From NCBI GenBank assembly GCA_045540015.1, contig JAZQGP010000028.1, forward strand, positions 60,355-124,354: a stretch of 64,000 nucleotides of DNA, read 5' to 3'. The translations under genes and the position numbers were made by a program. Source of the stretch: UMGS1387 sp045540015 (GTDB taxonomy: Bacteria; Bacillota; Clostridia; Oscillospirales; CAG-382). The notes under the pieces were generated by a model. That model did not search any database. It was not told where the DNA came from and saw only the letters and a list, made by a program, of their open reading frames with translations. Below are positions 17,377 through 25,451 of the stretch, piece after piece. Numbering within the stretch: the stretch's first letter is position 1; each line of letters starts with the position of its first letter.

Positions 17377-18705
17377 ATGAATAAGGAATTTTTCAAGGCT
17401 CTGGATTTGCTCGAAAAGCAGAAGGGCATACCGAAGGAGTATATGAAGGAGAAAGTTGAGGCGGCACTTCTCAGCGCTTTCAAGAAGGATAACGGCTTTA
17501 CAAACGTAAGAATAGTGCTTGACGAAAAGAAAATGGACGTAAGAGTTTATAAGCAGCTTACGGTTGTTGACCCGGATGCCGAGGAAGAAATTCCGCTTGA
17601 AGAGCTTTTCCCGGAAAGATTCTACGCTGATGAAGAAATTGAGGATGAAAAGCTAGAGGATGAAGACCTTGACAAGGAAGAAGAGGCTGATGAAGAAGCT
17701 GAAATGGAATTGCCTATGCTTGACGAAAACGGCGAGCCTATAAAGAGAACCAGGAAGCACGTTTTCAATGAAAGAACCGAGATTACCCTTGAACAGGCAC
17801 GTGAAATTTCTCCTAAGTACAATCTTGGAGATGTTGTTGAGATTGAAGTAAAACCCAAGAACTTCGGAAGAATATCGGCTCAGACCGCAAAGCAGGTTAT
17901 CATTCAGGGCATCAGAGAAGCTGAACGTGACATTATGGTTCGCGAGTATGAGAACAAAAAGGAAGAGATTGTAACAGCGCTCGTTTCAAAGGTTGACCCT
18001 GTTACGGGAAATGCACTGCTTGAGCTTGGCAGAAACGAAGTTACTCTCTTCAAGAATGAGCAGATACCCGGTGAAACTCTTACCGAGGGTGATAAGGTTA
18101 AGGTTTATGTAACAGTTGTTAAAAAGGAAAACAAGGGACCGACCGTTGTTCTCTCAAGAAAGCATCCCGGCCTTGTAAAGCGCCTGTTTGAGCTTGAAGT
18201 TCCGGAAATTCAGGACGGAACGGTTATTATCAAGGCAATTTCCCGTGAAGCAGGCTCCAGAACCAAGATTGCCGTTTACTCAAGAGACGAAAACGTTGAC
18301 CCGATTGGCTCCTGCATAGGTCCGAGAGGATTGAGAAAGAATAACATAACAAACGAAATCAAGGGAGAAAAGATTGATATAATCAAGTACAGCGAGAACG
18401 CAGAGGAATTTATAAAAGCTGCTCTTTCTCCTGCACAGGTTGTATCTGTGACAGAAACAGGCGAGCGCTCCTGCTATGTGCTTGTTGAGGATGATCAGCT
18501 TTCCCTTGCAATTGGTAAGGAAGGTCAGAACGCAAGACTTGCAGCCCGTCTTACCGGTTATAACAAAATTGATATCAAGAGCGTATCTGCTGCACGTGCA
18601 GCCGCCTTTCAGGATATAATGGAAGGTAAGAACCAGGCGAACAGCTCCTTCGGAGGAAAGCTTGCGGAAGCTCTCATGGGCGAGCAGGAAAACAACGAAG
18701 AATAA
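17377..18705 (+). CDS. nusA: Transcription termination/antitermination factor NusA
   Basis: NusA binds RNA polymerase and nascent RNA to control pausing and termination. The order is N-terminal polymerase-binding domain (NKEFFKALDLLEKQKGIPKEYM), S1 domain (about residues 195-265, VTALVSKVDPVTGNALLELG), KH1 (GSCIGPRGLR) and KH2 (LAIGKEGQNARLAARLTGY). At 442 residues it is longer than the roughly 370 of Bacillus NusA. The excess is a strongly acidic insertion at about residues 65-115, rich in Glu and Asp, inside the N-terminal domain. There is no C-terminal acidic repeat domain of the E. coli type. AGGAGG precedes the ATG. Confidence 0.97.
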   Translation: MNKEFFKALDLLEKQKGIPKEYMKEKVEAALLSAFKKDNGFTNVRIVLDEKKMDVRVYKQLTVVDPDAEEEIPLEELFPERFYADEEIEDEKLEDEDLDKEEEADEEAEMELPMLDENGEPIKRTRKHVFNERTEITLEQAREISPKYNLGDVVEIEVKPKNFGRISAQTAKQVIIQGIREAERDIMVREYENKKEEIVTALVSKVDPVTGNALLELGRNEVTLFKNEQIPGETLTEGDKVKVYVTVVKKENKGPTVVLSRKHPGLVKRLFELEVPEIQDGTVIIKAISREAGSRTKIAVYSRDENVDPIGSCIGPRGLRKNNITNEIKGEKIDIIKYSENAEEFIKAALSPAQVVSVTETGERSCYVLVEDDQLSLAIGKEGQNARLAARLTGYNKIDIKSVSAARAAAFQDIMEGKNQANSSFGGKLAEALMGEQENNEE

Positions 18706-18752
18706 TTAAAGCATAAGTAATTACCTTGTAAACACAGGTGTGTATTTTTTCG

Positions 18753-18789
18753 GGAGGAAAGGATACGAAAAAAGTGTATCCGAAACAAA
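18753..18789 (+). promoter_or_regulatory. Distant Shine-Dalgarno and hairpin before rnpM
   Basis: GGAGG at 18753-18757 lies 32 nt before the rnpM ATG, too far for normal use. Between them GGATAC (18761-18766) and GTATCC (18776-18781) form a 6-bp stem; folding it leaves about 11 nt between GGAGG and ATG. No other ribosome binding site is visible. Confidence 0.45.
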
Positions 18790-19083
18790 ATGCCGCAGAA
18801 AACAGTTAAGAAAATACCTGAACGTAAGTGTATGGGGTGCAACGAAAAGCATCCGAAAAAAGAGCTTGTAAGAGTGGTGAGAACTCCGCAAGGTGAACCT
18901 CTCTTTGACTCGACAGGAAAGATGTCCGGCAGAGGCGCATATGTTTGCCCTAAGATGAAATGCCTTGAAAAGGCAGTGAAGACCGGAAGGCTTGAAAAGT
19001 GTCTTGAGGTCAAAATCCCGGACAGCGTATACGACGGTATGCGTGACTATCTTTCGGAGGTGAATGTAAGTGGTGACACTTGA
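18790..19083 (+). CDS. rnpM: YlxR family RNA-binding protein (RnpM)
   Basis: This 97-residue basic protein is of the DUF448/YlxR family, recently linked to modulation of RNase P. It keeps the family core RKCMGCNEKHPKKELVRVVR, the GRGAYVCPK motif and C..KA...GRLEK. The ATG at 18790 gives the usual length but has only a distant Shine-Dalgarno with a hairpin between. An ATA codon at 18763, 5 nt after GGAGG, could in principle start a version nine residues longer. It sits in its conserved place between nusA and the L7Ae-like gene and overlaps the latter by 14 bp. Confidence 0.92.
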   Translation: MPQKTVKKIPERKCMGCNEKHPKKELVRVVRTPQGEPLFDSTGKMSGRGAYVCPKMKCLEKAVKTGRLEKCLEVKIPDSVYDGMRDYLSEVNVSGDT

Positions 19084-19447
19084 TTTTACCGAAGAAGAAA
19101 TGAATGCAGCTCTTGACAGAATAATTTCAGCTTTCGGGCTTGCTCTCAGAGCTGGAAAATGCTCTGTCGGAACGGAAAAATGCGTAGAGGACATGAGAAG
19201 CGAAAAGATAAAGCTTCTTGCAGTTGCCTCGGATAATTCCGATAATACAAAGAAAAGGCTATCGGATACAGCCTTGTTCCACAAGACAAGAATTCTGTTT
19301 CTGCCCTGCGATAAAAAGAGTCTTGCAGAAAGGCTCGGTAAAAAAGGAGAAACCTCCTGCGCGGGAATTCTTGACGACGGTTTTGTTAAGATTATTGAAA
19401 AGCTTTACGGACAAGTACACACAAGACATACGGAGGTGCAGCAGTAA
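19070..19447 (+). CDS. L7Ae/L30e-family ribosomal protein YlxQ
   Basis: This 125-residue protein has the L7Ae fold: LGLALRAGKC-type entry (seen as FGLALRAGKCSVG), KLLAVASDNSDNTKKRL, then TRILFLPCDKKSLAERLG. Family members bind kink-turn RNA. The GTG at 19070 lies 9 nt after CGGAGG and inside the end of rnpM, implying coupled translation; a second GTG follows at once. Its stop codon overlaps the infB ATG. Placement and fold agree with ylxQ of Bacillus. Confidence 0.9.
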   Translation: MVTLDFTEEEMNAALDRIISAFGLALRAGKCSVGTEKCVEDMRSEKIKLLAVASDNSDNTKKRLSDTALFHKTRILFLPCDKKSLAERLGKKGETSCAGILDDGFVKIIEKLYGQVHTRHTEVQQ

Positions 19448-22437
19448 TGGCATTGGCAACCAATAAAACAAAAATAAGCAGTTTTGCAAAGGATATAGGC
19501 GTTAAGAGTAAGGACATCGTTGAACTTCTTAAGGAAAACGGTATTGACGGCAAGTCAACCTCCTCATCTCTTGAGCATGACGAACTGAACATAATTCTTC
19601 AGCACTACACAATGAAGAGCAGTGTTGAGGACATTGCGGCTTATCTTAATCCTGCTCCAAAGAAAGAGGAAAAGGCAGAAGAAAAAGAGCCGGTAAAAGA
19701 AAAGAAAGAAGAAAAGAAGGCACAAGAGGCTAAGGATGTTGTAGAAAAGGCAGAGGAAAAGAAGCCTGAACCCGCAAATGCCGAAGCAAAGCATGAAACA
19801 AAACCCGAAGCAAAAGAGCCGGCACAAAAGCCAGCTCCGAAATTCGAGCGCAATATGTCTGCACAGGGACAGAATGCTCCTGCTCAGACAAGAAAGCCTT
19901 TTGAACAGGGTAAACGTCCGTTTGATGGCGAGAAGAAGCCCTTTGACGGTGAAAGAAGACCTCGGTTTGATCAGAACAAGCCTTATGGCAATAACGCTCA
20001 GGGCGGACGCTTTGGCGGTAATGCTCCTCAGAACGCAGGACAAATGAGCGAGAGACAGCTTGAAAAGCAACTCAGCAAAATGTCTAAAGAGGGCGCTGCT
20101 ATTGCAAAGCAGGAGGGCAAGACTTTTGAACCCAAGTTTGATAAAAACGAAAGATTTGATAAGTATACAAACGTCAAGTTCACAAAGGACGGTTTTGTAA
20201 ATGTAGAGCCTGCACAGAAGACACAGCAGAAGCCTTCCTTCAAGAAGCCTGCATTTAATCCCAACCGCGACAAGGACGAGGATTCTCAGTCTGTACGTCA
20301 GCCTTCTCTCAAACCCGTGTTTGATAAGGACGGACGCATCAGAAGCCGTTATGCAGGTCAGCGTATAGAAGGCGCAACACCTGCACAGGATAGCGAAGGT
20401 CGCGTTGTAGTCGATATGAGAACGGGTGAAGTTGACCTTTCTAAATACGATGAGAGACTTGATAATCTTGTTCCGGACGCACTCAGCGGTGACGAAAGAG
20501 TGGGCAAGGGCGGAAAGAAGAAGCAGCAAAACGGCGCAAAGACAGGTGTTGGCGGAAGAATTAACAGAAATGAAGCGGCAGCACGAGACTTTGCTCCCGC
20601 AAGCTTTAACAAGGGTAAGAAGGGCAAGAAGAATGCAAGCGCTGCTCCTGTTGAGCCTGCAAAGAAATTCTCAGGTCCCATCACTCTTCCCGAAATGATA
20701 ATGATAAGCGACCTTGCAGCAAAGCTCAAGATTACAACGGGCGAAGTTATAAAGAAGCTTCTTGCTATGGGTCTTGGCATGGATGCAGTGGGAGCAACTA
20801 AGATGGTAGACTATGACACTGCATACCTTCTTGCGGACGAACTCGGCATCGCCGCAGAAAAAGAAGTTGTTCTCTCTATCGAGGATAGACTCTTTGCGGA
20901 TGACGATAAAGAGGAAAGCGAAGGCGAGCTTATCGAAAGAAGCCCTGTTGTGTGTGTTATGGGTCACGTTGACCACGGTAAAACATCCCTTCTCGATGCT
21001 ATCCGTCACACCAACGTAACTGCGGGCGAAGCCGGCGGTATTACCCAGCATATCGGTGCTTACCGAGTAAGAATCAACGACCGCGATATCACGTTCCTTG
21101 ACACTCCCGGTCATGAGGCGTTTACGGCAATGCGTGCAAGAGGTGCTCAGGCGACTGATATTGCGATACTCGTTGTTGCGGCTGATGACGGTATCATGCC
21201 TCAGACAATCGAAGCTATAAACCATGCAAAGGCTGCGGGCGTATCCGTAATTGTTGCAATAAATAAGATTGATAAGCCCGGCGCAAATGTAGAAAACGTA
21301 AAGCAGAATCTTACAAATTATGAGCTCATACCCGAAGAGTGGGGTGGAGATACTATATGTGTACCTGTGTCTGCACTTAAGCGCCAGGGTATCGAAGAGC
21401 TTCTTGAAATGGTACTTCTTGTTGCCGACGTTAAGGAGCTTAAAGCAAATCCCAAGTGTGCGGCTAAGGGTATCGTAATCGAAGGTAAGCTTGATAAGGG
21501 ACGCGGACCTGTTGCAACAATCCTTGTCCAGAGCGGTACACTTCACAGAGGCGATGTTGTTATTGCAGGAACTGCTATCGGTCATGTAAGAGCAATGACA
21601 GACTATATGGGCAAGACCGTTAAGGAAGCAGGACCTTCTGTCCCTGTTGAAATCACAGGTCTTTCCGAAGCACCTGAGGGCGGTGACGAATTCAGAGTTG
21701 TTGCAGATGAAAGAATGGCAAAAGCACTTGTCGAAGAAAGAAAGGCTAAGGCTAAGGAAGCAATCTTCAATGCCAATGCAAAGGTTTCTCTTGACACATT
21801 GTTTGACCAGCTTTCCGAGGGCGTTAAAGAGCTTGCAATTATTGTAAAGGCAGACGTTCAGGGTTCTGCAGAGGCAGTAAAGCAGTCACTTGAAAAGCTT
21901 TCCAACGAAGAAGTTCGTGTTAAGGTTATCCATTCGGCAGCCGGTGGTATTACTGAAAGTGACGTAATGCTCGCAACAGCATCCAATGCTATTATTGTAG
22001 GCTTCAACGTAAGACCTGATAAGGGCGCTATGGATTCTGCTGAAGATAAGAACGTAGATATCAGAACCTACAGAGTTATTTACGACTGTATCGAGGAAAT
22101 CACAGCGGCTATCAACGGTATGCTTGCTCCAGAATTTAAGGAGGTTGTCCTCGGTCACGCTCAGGTAAGAAAGACCATTCATGTACCCGGTATTGGCTTT
22201 GTTGCAGGTTCCTATGTGCAGGACGGTAAGATTACACGTGCTTCACAAATCAGAGTTGTCCGTGACGGTGTTGTTATTTTTGAAGATAAGATTGATTCGC
22301 TTCGCCGTTTCAAGGATGACGTTAAGGAAGTAGCAACAGGCTACGAGTGCGGTATCGCGCTTGAACGCTTCAACGATATCAAGGAAAATGATATTCTCGA
22401 AGCGTTTGTAATGGAAGAAATCAAGAGAGAAATCTAA
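19447..22437 (+). CDS. infB: Translation initiation factor IF-2
   Basis: IF-2 is the GTPase that places initiator tRNA on the ribosome. The 996-residue protein has an N-terminal IF2_N-like helix domain (about residues 1-60), a long low-complexity Lys/Glu/Pro/Ala- and Arg/Gly-rich stretch (about 65-400) and a second IF2_N motif (ITLPEMIMISDLAAKLKI). The G domain follows near residue 500 (GHVDHGKTS, DTPGHEAF, NKID), then domains II-IV. Its linker makes it about 280 residues longer than Bacillus IF-2; a PFDGE motif is repeated in it (KRPFDGEKKPFDGERR). ATG overlaps the ylxQ stop; GGAGG lies 8 nt before it. Confidence 0.98.
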   Translation: MALATNKTKISSFAKDIGVKSKDIVELLKENGIDGKSTSSSLEHDELNIILQHYTMKSSVEDIAAYLNPAPKKEEKAEEKEPVKEKKEEKKAQEAKDVVEKAEEKKPEPANAEAKHETKPEAKEPAQKPAPKFERNMSAQGQNAPAQTRKPFEQGKRPFDGEKKPFDGERRPRFDQNKPYGNNAQGGRFGGNAPQNAGQMSERQLEKQLSKMSKEGAAIAKQEGKTFEPKFDKNERFDKYTNVKFTKDGFVNVEPAQKTQQKPSFKKPAFNPNRDKDEDSQSVRQPSLKPVFDKDGRIRSRYAGQRIEGATPAQDSEGRVVVDMRTGEVDLSKYDERLDNLVPDALSGDERVGKGGKKKQQNGAKTGVGGRINRNEAAARDFAPASFNKGKKGKKNASAAPVEPAKKFSGPITLPEMIMISDLAAKLKITTGEVIKKLLAMGLGMDAVGATKMVDYDTAYLLADELGIAAEKEVVLSIEDRLFADDDKEESEGELIERSPVVCVMGHVDHGKTSLLDAIRHTNVTAGEAGGITQHIGAYRVRINDRDITFLDTPGHEAFTAMRARGAQATDIAILVVAADDGIMPQTIEAINHAKAAGVSVIVAINKIDKPGANVENVKQNLTNYELIPEEWGGDTICVPVSALKRQGIEELLEMVLLVADVKELKANPKCAAKGIVIEGKLDKGRGPVATILVQSGTLHRGDVVIAGTAIGHVRAMTDYMGKTVKEAGPSVPVEITGLSEAPEGGDEFRVVADERMAKALVEERKAKAKEAIFNANAKVSLDTLFDQLSEGVKELAIIVKADVQGSAEAVKQSLEKLSNEEVRVKVIHSAAGGITESDVMLATASNAIIVGFNVRPDKGAMDSAEDKNVDIRTYRVIYDCIEEITAAINGMLAPEFKEVVLGHAQVRKTIHVPGIGFVAGSYVQDGKITRASQIRVVRDGVVIFEDKIDSLRRFKDDVKEVATGYECGIALERFNDIKENDILEAFVMEEIKREI

Positions 22438-22466
22438 TTAAGCTTAAAAATTTGCGGAGGTACAAA

Positions 22467-22814
22467 ATGCCTGCAAAGAAAAAAAGCACTCACCATTCCG
22501 GCAGAGTAAACGAAGATATAGCAAGAGAGCTTATGTATATCCTCAAAGACGTTAAAGACCCAAGGGTATCAAAGGCGTTTATAAGTATAACCCGTACGGA
22601 AACAACCGCTGACCTGAAATATTGTAAGGTTCACTACAGTATCATGAATGCTGACAAGGATGAGGTTAAGAAAGGACTTGCCTCAGCTATGGGTTTTATC
22701 CGTCATGAGCTTTCTTCAAGACTTGCTCTGCGTAATACTCCGGAGCTTAGCTTTGTGCTTGACGAGGGAATGGAACACGGTGCAAAAATTGCACAGATAC
22801 TGAAAAATATCTGA
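22467..22814 (+). CDS. rbfA: 30S ribosome-binding factor RbfA
   Basis: This 115-residue KH-fold protein binds the 5' end of 16S rRNA during late 30S assembly. Core features are GRVNEDIARELMYILKDVKDPR, VSKAFISITRTETTADL and the C-terminal LRNTPELSFVLDEGMEHG. The ATG at 22467 has GCGGAGG 6 nt upstream. It ends the recognisable nusA operon. The truB, ribF and nrnA genes that often follow in Bacillota are absent here. Confidence 0.96.
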   Translation: MPAKKKSTHHSGRVNEDIARELMYILKDVKDPRVSKAFISITRTETTADLKYCKVHYSIMNADKDEVKKGLASAMGFIRHELSSRLALRNTPELSFVLDEGMEHGAKIAQILKNI

Positions 22815-22825
22815 TAAGACTAAAC

Positions 22826-22880
22826 GGCGATGGACAGAGTATTGTGAAAGACGGTATTTTGCCGCATCGCCTTGTCTTTA
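22826..22880 (+). terminator. Possible terminator after rbfA
   Basis: GGCGATG (22826-22832) pairs with CATCGCC (22865-22871), with a smaller inner GACGGTATTTTGCCG hairpin, then TTGTCTTTATT. The T-tract is weak, so partial read-through to the next gene is likely. Confidence 0.45.
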
Positions 22881-22907
22881 TTAAAATGGGAAGGGAAGGA
22901 TGAAAAT

Positions 22908-24290
22908 ATGAAAAAACGCAGCGAACTGATGCCTGCAATTGAAACTCTGATTGCGGTATTGCTCTTTGTGTCAATGCTGCTTATTTGCGGAAAATACATA
23001 GATATTAAAATAAACGGTATAAGCTCGTCACTTCCCGATATACCCGATAAGGATATGCAAATACTTATGCAAATCTCATCAAACGAAAGTCCTCTCGAAA
23101 AGCATACGCTTGCTGAACCCGTTTCTGTCGGTATAAAAGTTGGTGATGCAAGGCTTATGGCACATTCAAAAGAGGCACGCACGGCTCTTATGGACTATGC
23201 AAGAAGCAGGGTAATCCGCTGTTTTTCCGGTCAAAGCGAAAAGCTTGAATTTGATAATGAACAGAATATGCATATGTATCTATCACAGCTTTGTAACGAT
23301 AGTGATTATCTGTTCTTCGCTTTCTACGGAGATATTCCCGCAGCTTCATTTTTGCCCGCCCTTGCCAGAGAATATGAAGGCAAAGAAAGCAGACTGGATT
23401 TCAATGTGCAAAATTTGTTTCTTTTTTCAGGTAATGACCAAAATCTTTTTGCTGTTGCCGTTTCTTCAGGAAAACAGTTGAATATTCTGAAACCATCCGA
23501 AGCCGTTCTTTTCAAACCGTCGGACTATGGTGCATATAATGATGTTACAGGCTTTGCTCCGTTTGAGTATGACGATGGAAATTGCCTTTTGCCTGTCTTT
23601 TCAAGATCGCTGGAACAGAATAACTATTTAATAAAATACGCACATGAAATTTTTGGAATGAGTGTTGATGCACTTTGGATACAAAATACCCTTGATGTGT
23701 TTGGTCTCAACAAGAGCTTTTCAAAGACCTTTGTGACAAAGGATAATTCACTTATAGATTTTGTTGATGACACAATAGAGCTTTTGTTTTCGGCAGACGG
23801 CAGTGTTGTATATAACAGTAACGGAAACGGTCTTGGGCTTTATGAGCTTCTCGGCTATCACCCGTCAGGTTCTTCCTATACCTTTTCAGATAAAACGCTG
23901 GCAGTAAAAAGACTTTTCAACGAAATTGATGCCGATCTTAGCGGAAATGAAGCAAACCTTGGAATAACTAACGTGTATTATGATGAAATCAGTGCAAAGC
24001 TATGCTTTGAAATGAAATATTTTGTTTCCGGAATAGCGCTTACGCACAATGCTTTTGATGCTAAAGTTGAAATTAATGACGATAGCATAACGTATGCACA
24101 GTTTTACGCATTAAACTGCAGCGGTCTTGAAGAAACATCTCCCTCTCTTCCTCAAAAGTATTCGTTTTTCTCTGATAACACAACGGATGTCTTATGTCAT
24201 TACAGAGTTCTAAGTCCTATAGAGGGAAGGAACGGAAAATACAGTGTCACTTATGCAACGCTCACAACAGTGAATAAGGAGGGCGAGTAA
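22908..24290 (+). CDS. Membrane-anchored YycH-like protein
   Basis: This 460-residue protein has one N-terminal transmembrane segment (about residues 12-30) and a large predicted extracellular part. Size, single anchor and the C-terminal pattern of a two-component regulator accessory protein recall YycH, which with YycI restrains the WalK kinase at the membrane. I see no catalytic motifs. The ATG at 22908 is preceded by GGAAGG. It is followed 1 bp later by a YycI-like gene, which supports the reading, but walR and walK are not next to it and similarity at sequence level is low, so this remains tentative. Confidence 0.5.
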   Translation: MKKRSELMPAIETLIAVLLFVSMLLICGKYIDIKINGISSSLPDIPDKDMQILMQISSNESPLEKHTLAEPVSVGIKVGDARLMAHSKEARTALMDYARSRVIRCFSGQSEKLEFDNEQNMHMYLSQLCNDSDYLFFAFYGDIPAASFLPALAREYEGKESRLDFNVQNLFLFSGNDQNLFAVAVSSGKQLNILKPSEAVLFKPSDYGAYNDVTGFAPFEYDDGNCLLPVFSRSLEQNNYLIKYAHEIFGMSVDALWIQNTLDVFGLNKSFSKTFVTKDNSLIDFVDDTIELLFSADGSVVYNSNGNGLGLYELLGYHPSGSSYTFSDKTLAVKRLFNEIDADLSGNEANLGITNVYYDEISAKLCFEMKYFVSGIALTHNAFDAKVEINDDSITYAQFYALNCSGLEETSPSLPQKYSFFSDNTTDVLCHYRVLSPIEGRNGKYSVTYATLTTVNKEGE

Positions 24291-24291
24291 A

Positions 24292-25215
24292 ATGCAGGCT
24301 GCGGGTGTCAGAAGATTACTGATAGTGCTGTTTGCACTGCTTAATATCGTGTTCCTTTGTATGTATGCATATGAGCAAAGGTCCAGCGAATATGTAAGCG
24401 AGGATTTTGTACAGGCGGCTGTTGATAACCTTTCAAAACGCGGCATTTCTGTTTCAGAACAAGTGCTTGAAAGAGGCATACCAAGCATTGCCGCCGGAAA
24501 GATTGTTCTGACCGATAAAGAAAACGCCGGTAAAAAAGTTTCGGATTCTGTTGTACAGTATGCACTTGACGGAGCAAAAGTGAGAACCGTCGGTTTTGAT
24601 ACACCGGACGGCGCATCGCTTTCCTATTACAGCGCCGATGAAAGTGTTTCAAATATACAGCTTGCGAAAACCGAATATAATAATGATGATTTTTCTTTCT
24701 CGTATTCGGATTTCAGATACGAAAACGAAGCAGAAGCACCGGATGAAATGCTTGAAACATTGCCGGACGAAATATCCTATTCCGAAAAAAAACTACTTGA
24801 AAATTTTCTTCTTTGCTTTGAAAAGTCAACGAGTCTCGGATACCGTATTTCCGGCTGTATGGAATACGAGGACGGAACTGTGTATACCCTTGTTCAAACC
24901 TTTGGTGATGCTGATATAAAAGACATGTATATGAATGTTCTTGTATGGAATGAAGAAATTTTGTCTGCAAAGGGAAAATGGATTTCTGAAAAGGTGGCAA
25001 AAAATTATAAATACGAGATGACAGACGGTGTAAATGCTGTGTTTTCACTTGACCTTGAAGAGGTCGGAGAAATCCTGTCCCAGCGCTGCGTCTATACGTT
25101 AAAGCGTGCCGATGAAAATACGTATTATTTGCTTCCTGTATGGGAAATAAAATATCTTGATGTTGACGGTGTTGAACACTCCGTTGTCGTCGAATCGGCG
25201 TTTGAAAGCAGGTAA
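24292..25215 (+). CDS. Membrane-anchored YycI-like protein
   Basis: This 307-residue protein begins with a hydrophobic anchor (RRLLIVLFALLNIVFLCMY, about residues 7-25) that closely recalls the N-terminus of YycI, followed by an extracellular domain ending in LPVWEIKYLDVDG, a motif common in YycI/PepSY-like domains. In Bacillus YycI and YycH together regulate WalK. The ATG lies directly after the stop of the YycH-like gene with GGAGGGCGAG just upstream, so the pair is coupled. No terminator follows; the murA promoter begins within 60 bp. Confidence 0.55.
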   Translation: MQAAGVRRLLIVLFALLNIVFLCMYAYEQRSSEYVSEDFVQAAVDNLSKRGISVSEQVLERGIPSIAAGKIVLTDKENAGKKVSDSVVQYALDGAKVRTVGFDTPDGASLSYYSADESVSNIQLAKTEYNNDDFSFSYSDFRYENEAEAPDEMLETLPDEISYSEKKLLENFLLCFEKSTSLGYRISGCMEYEDGTVYTLVQTFGDADIKDMYMNVLVWNEEILSAKGKWISEKVAKNYKYEMTDGVNAVFSLDLEEVGEILSQRCVYTLKRADENTYYLLPVWEIKYLDVDGVEHSVVVESAFESR

Positions 25216-25267
25216 ATAAAAAATCTTAAGAAATATTAAAAAAAGTATTCCATTTTGTGATTTTTTG

Positions 25268-25276
25268 TGCTATAAT
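25268..25276 (+). promoter_or_regulatory. Extended -10 promoter of murA
   Basis: TGC followed by TATAAT (25271-25276), an extended -10; no good -35 is seen. The start lies about 175 nt upstream of murA, leaving a long leader. Confidence 0.55.
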
Positions 25277-25303
25277 ATAGTAGAAATATGTAATTATAGA
25301 GTA

Positions 25304-25423
25304 TTGTGCCTAAAATCGAGTGTTGTTTCGTAAGATTTCGGCACAAAAAGTTTTTTATCGCATACAGCTTGGTGTAACAAAACGCATGATAAGCGCCGCA
25401 TGTGTTTGAGATGTTAACGGCGC
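25304..25423 (+). promoter_or_regulatory. Structured murA 5' leader with two hairpins
   Basis: TTGTGCC (25304-25310) pairs with GGCACAA (25340-25346), extended inside by AAATC/GATTT, and is followed by AAAG and six T (25351-25356), so it is terminator-like. A second hairpin, GCGCCG (25393-25398) with CGGCGC (25418-25423), ends just before the ribosome binding site. Confidence 0.5.
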
Positions 25424-25451
25424 AAATAAATATTCCGGAGGCTTATGATTG

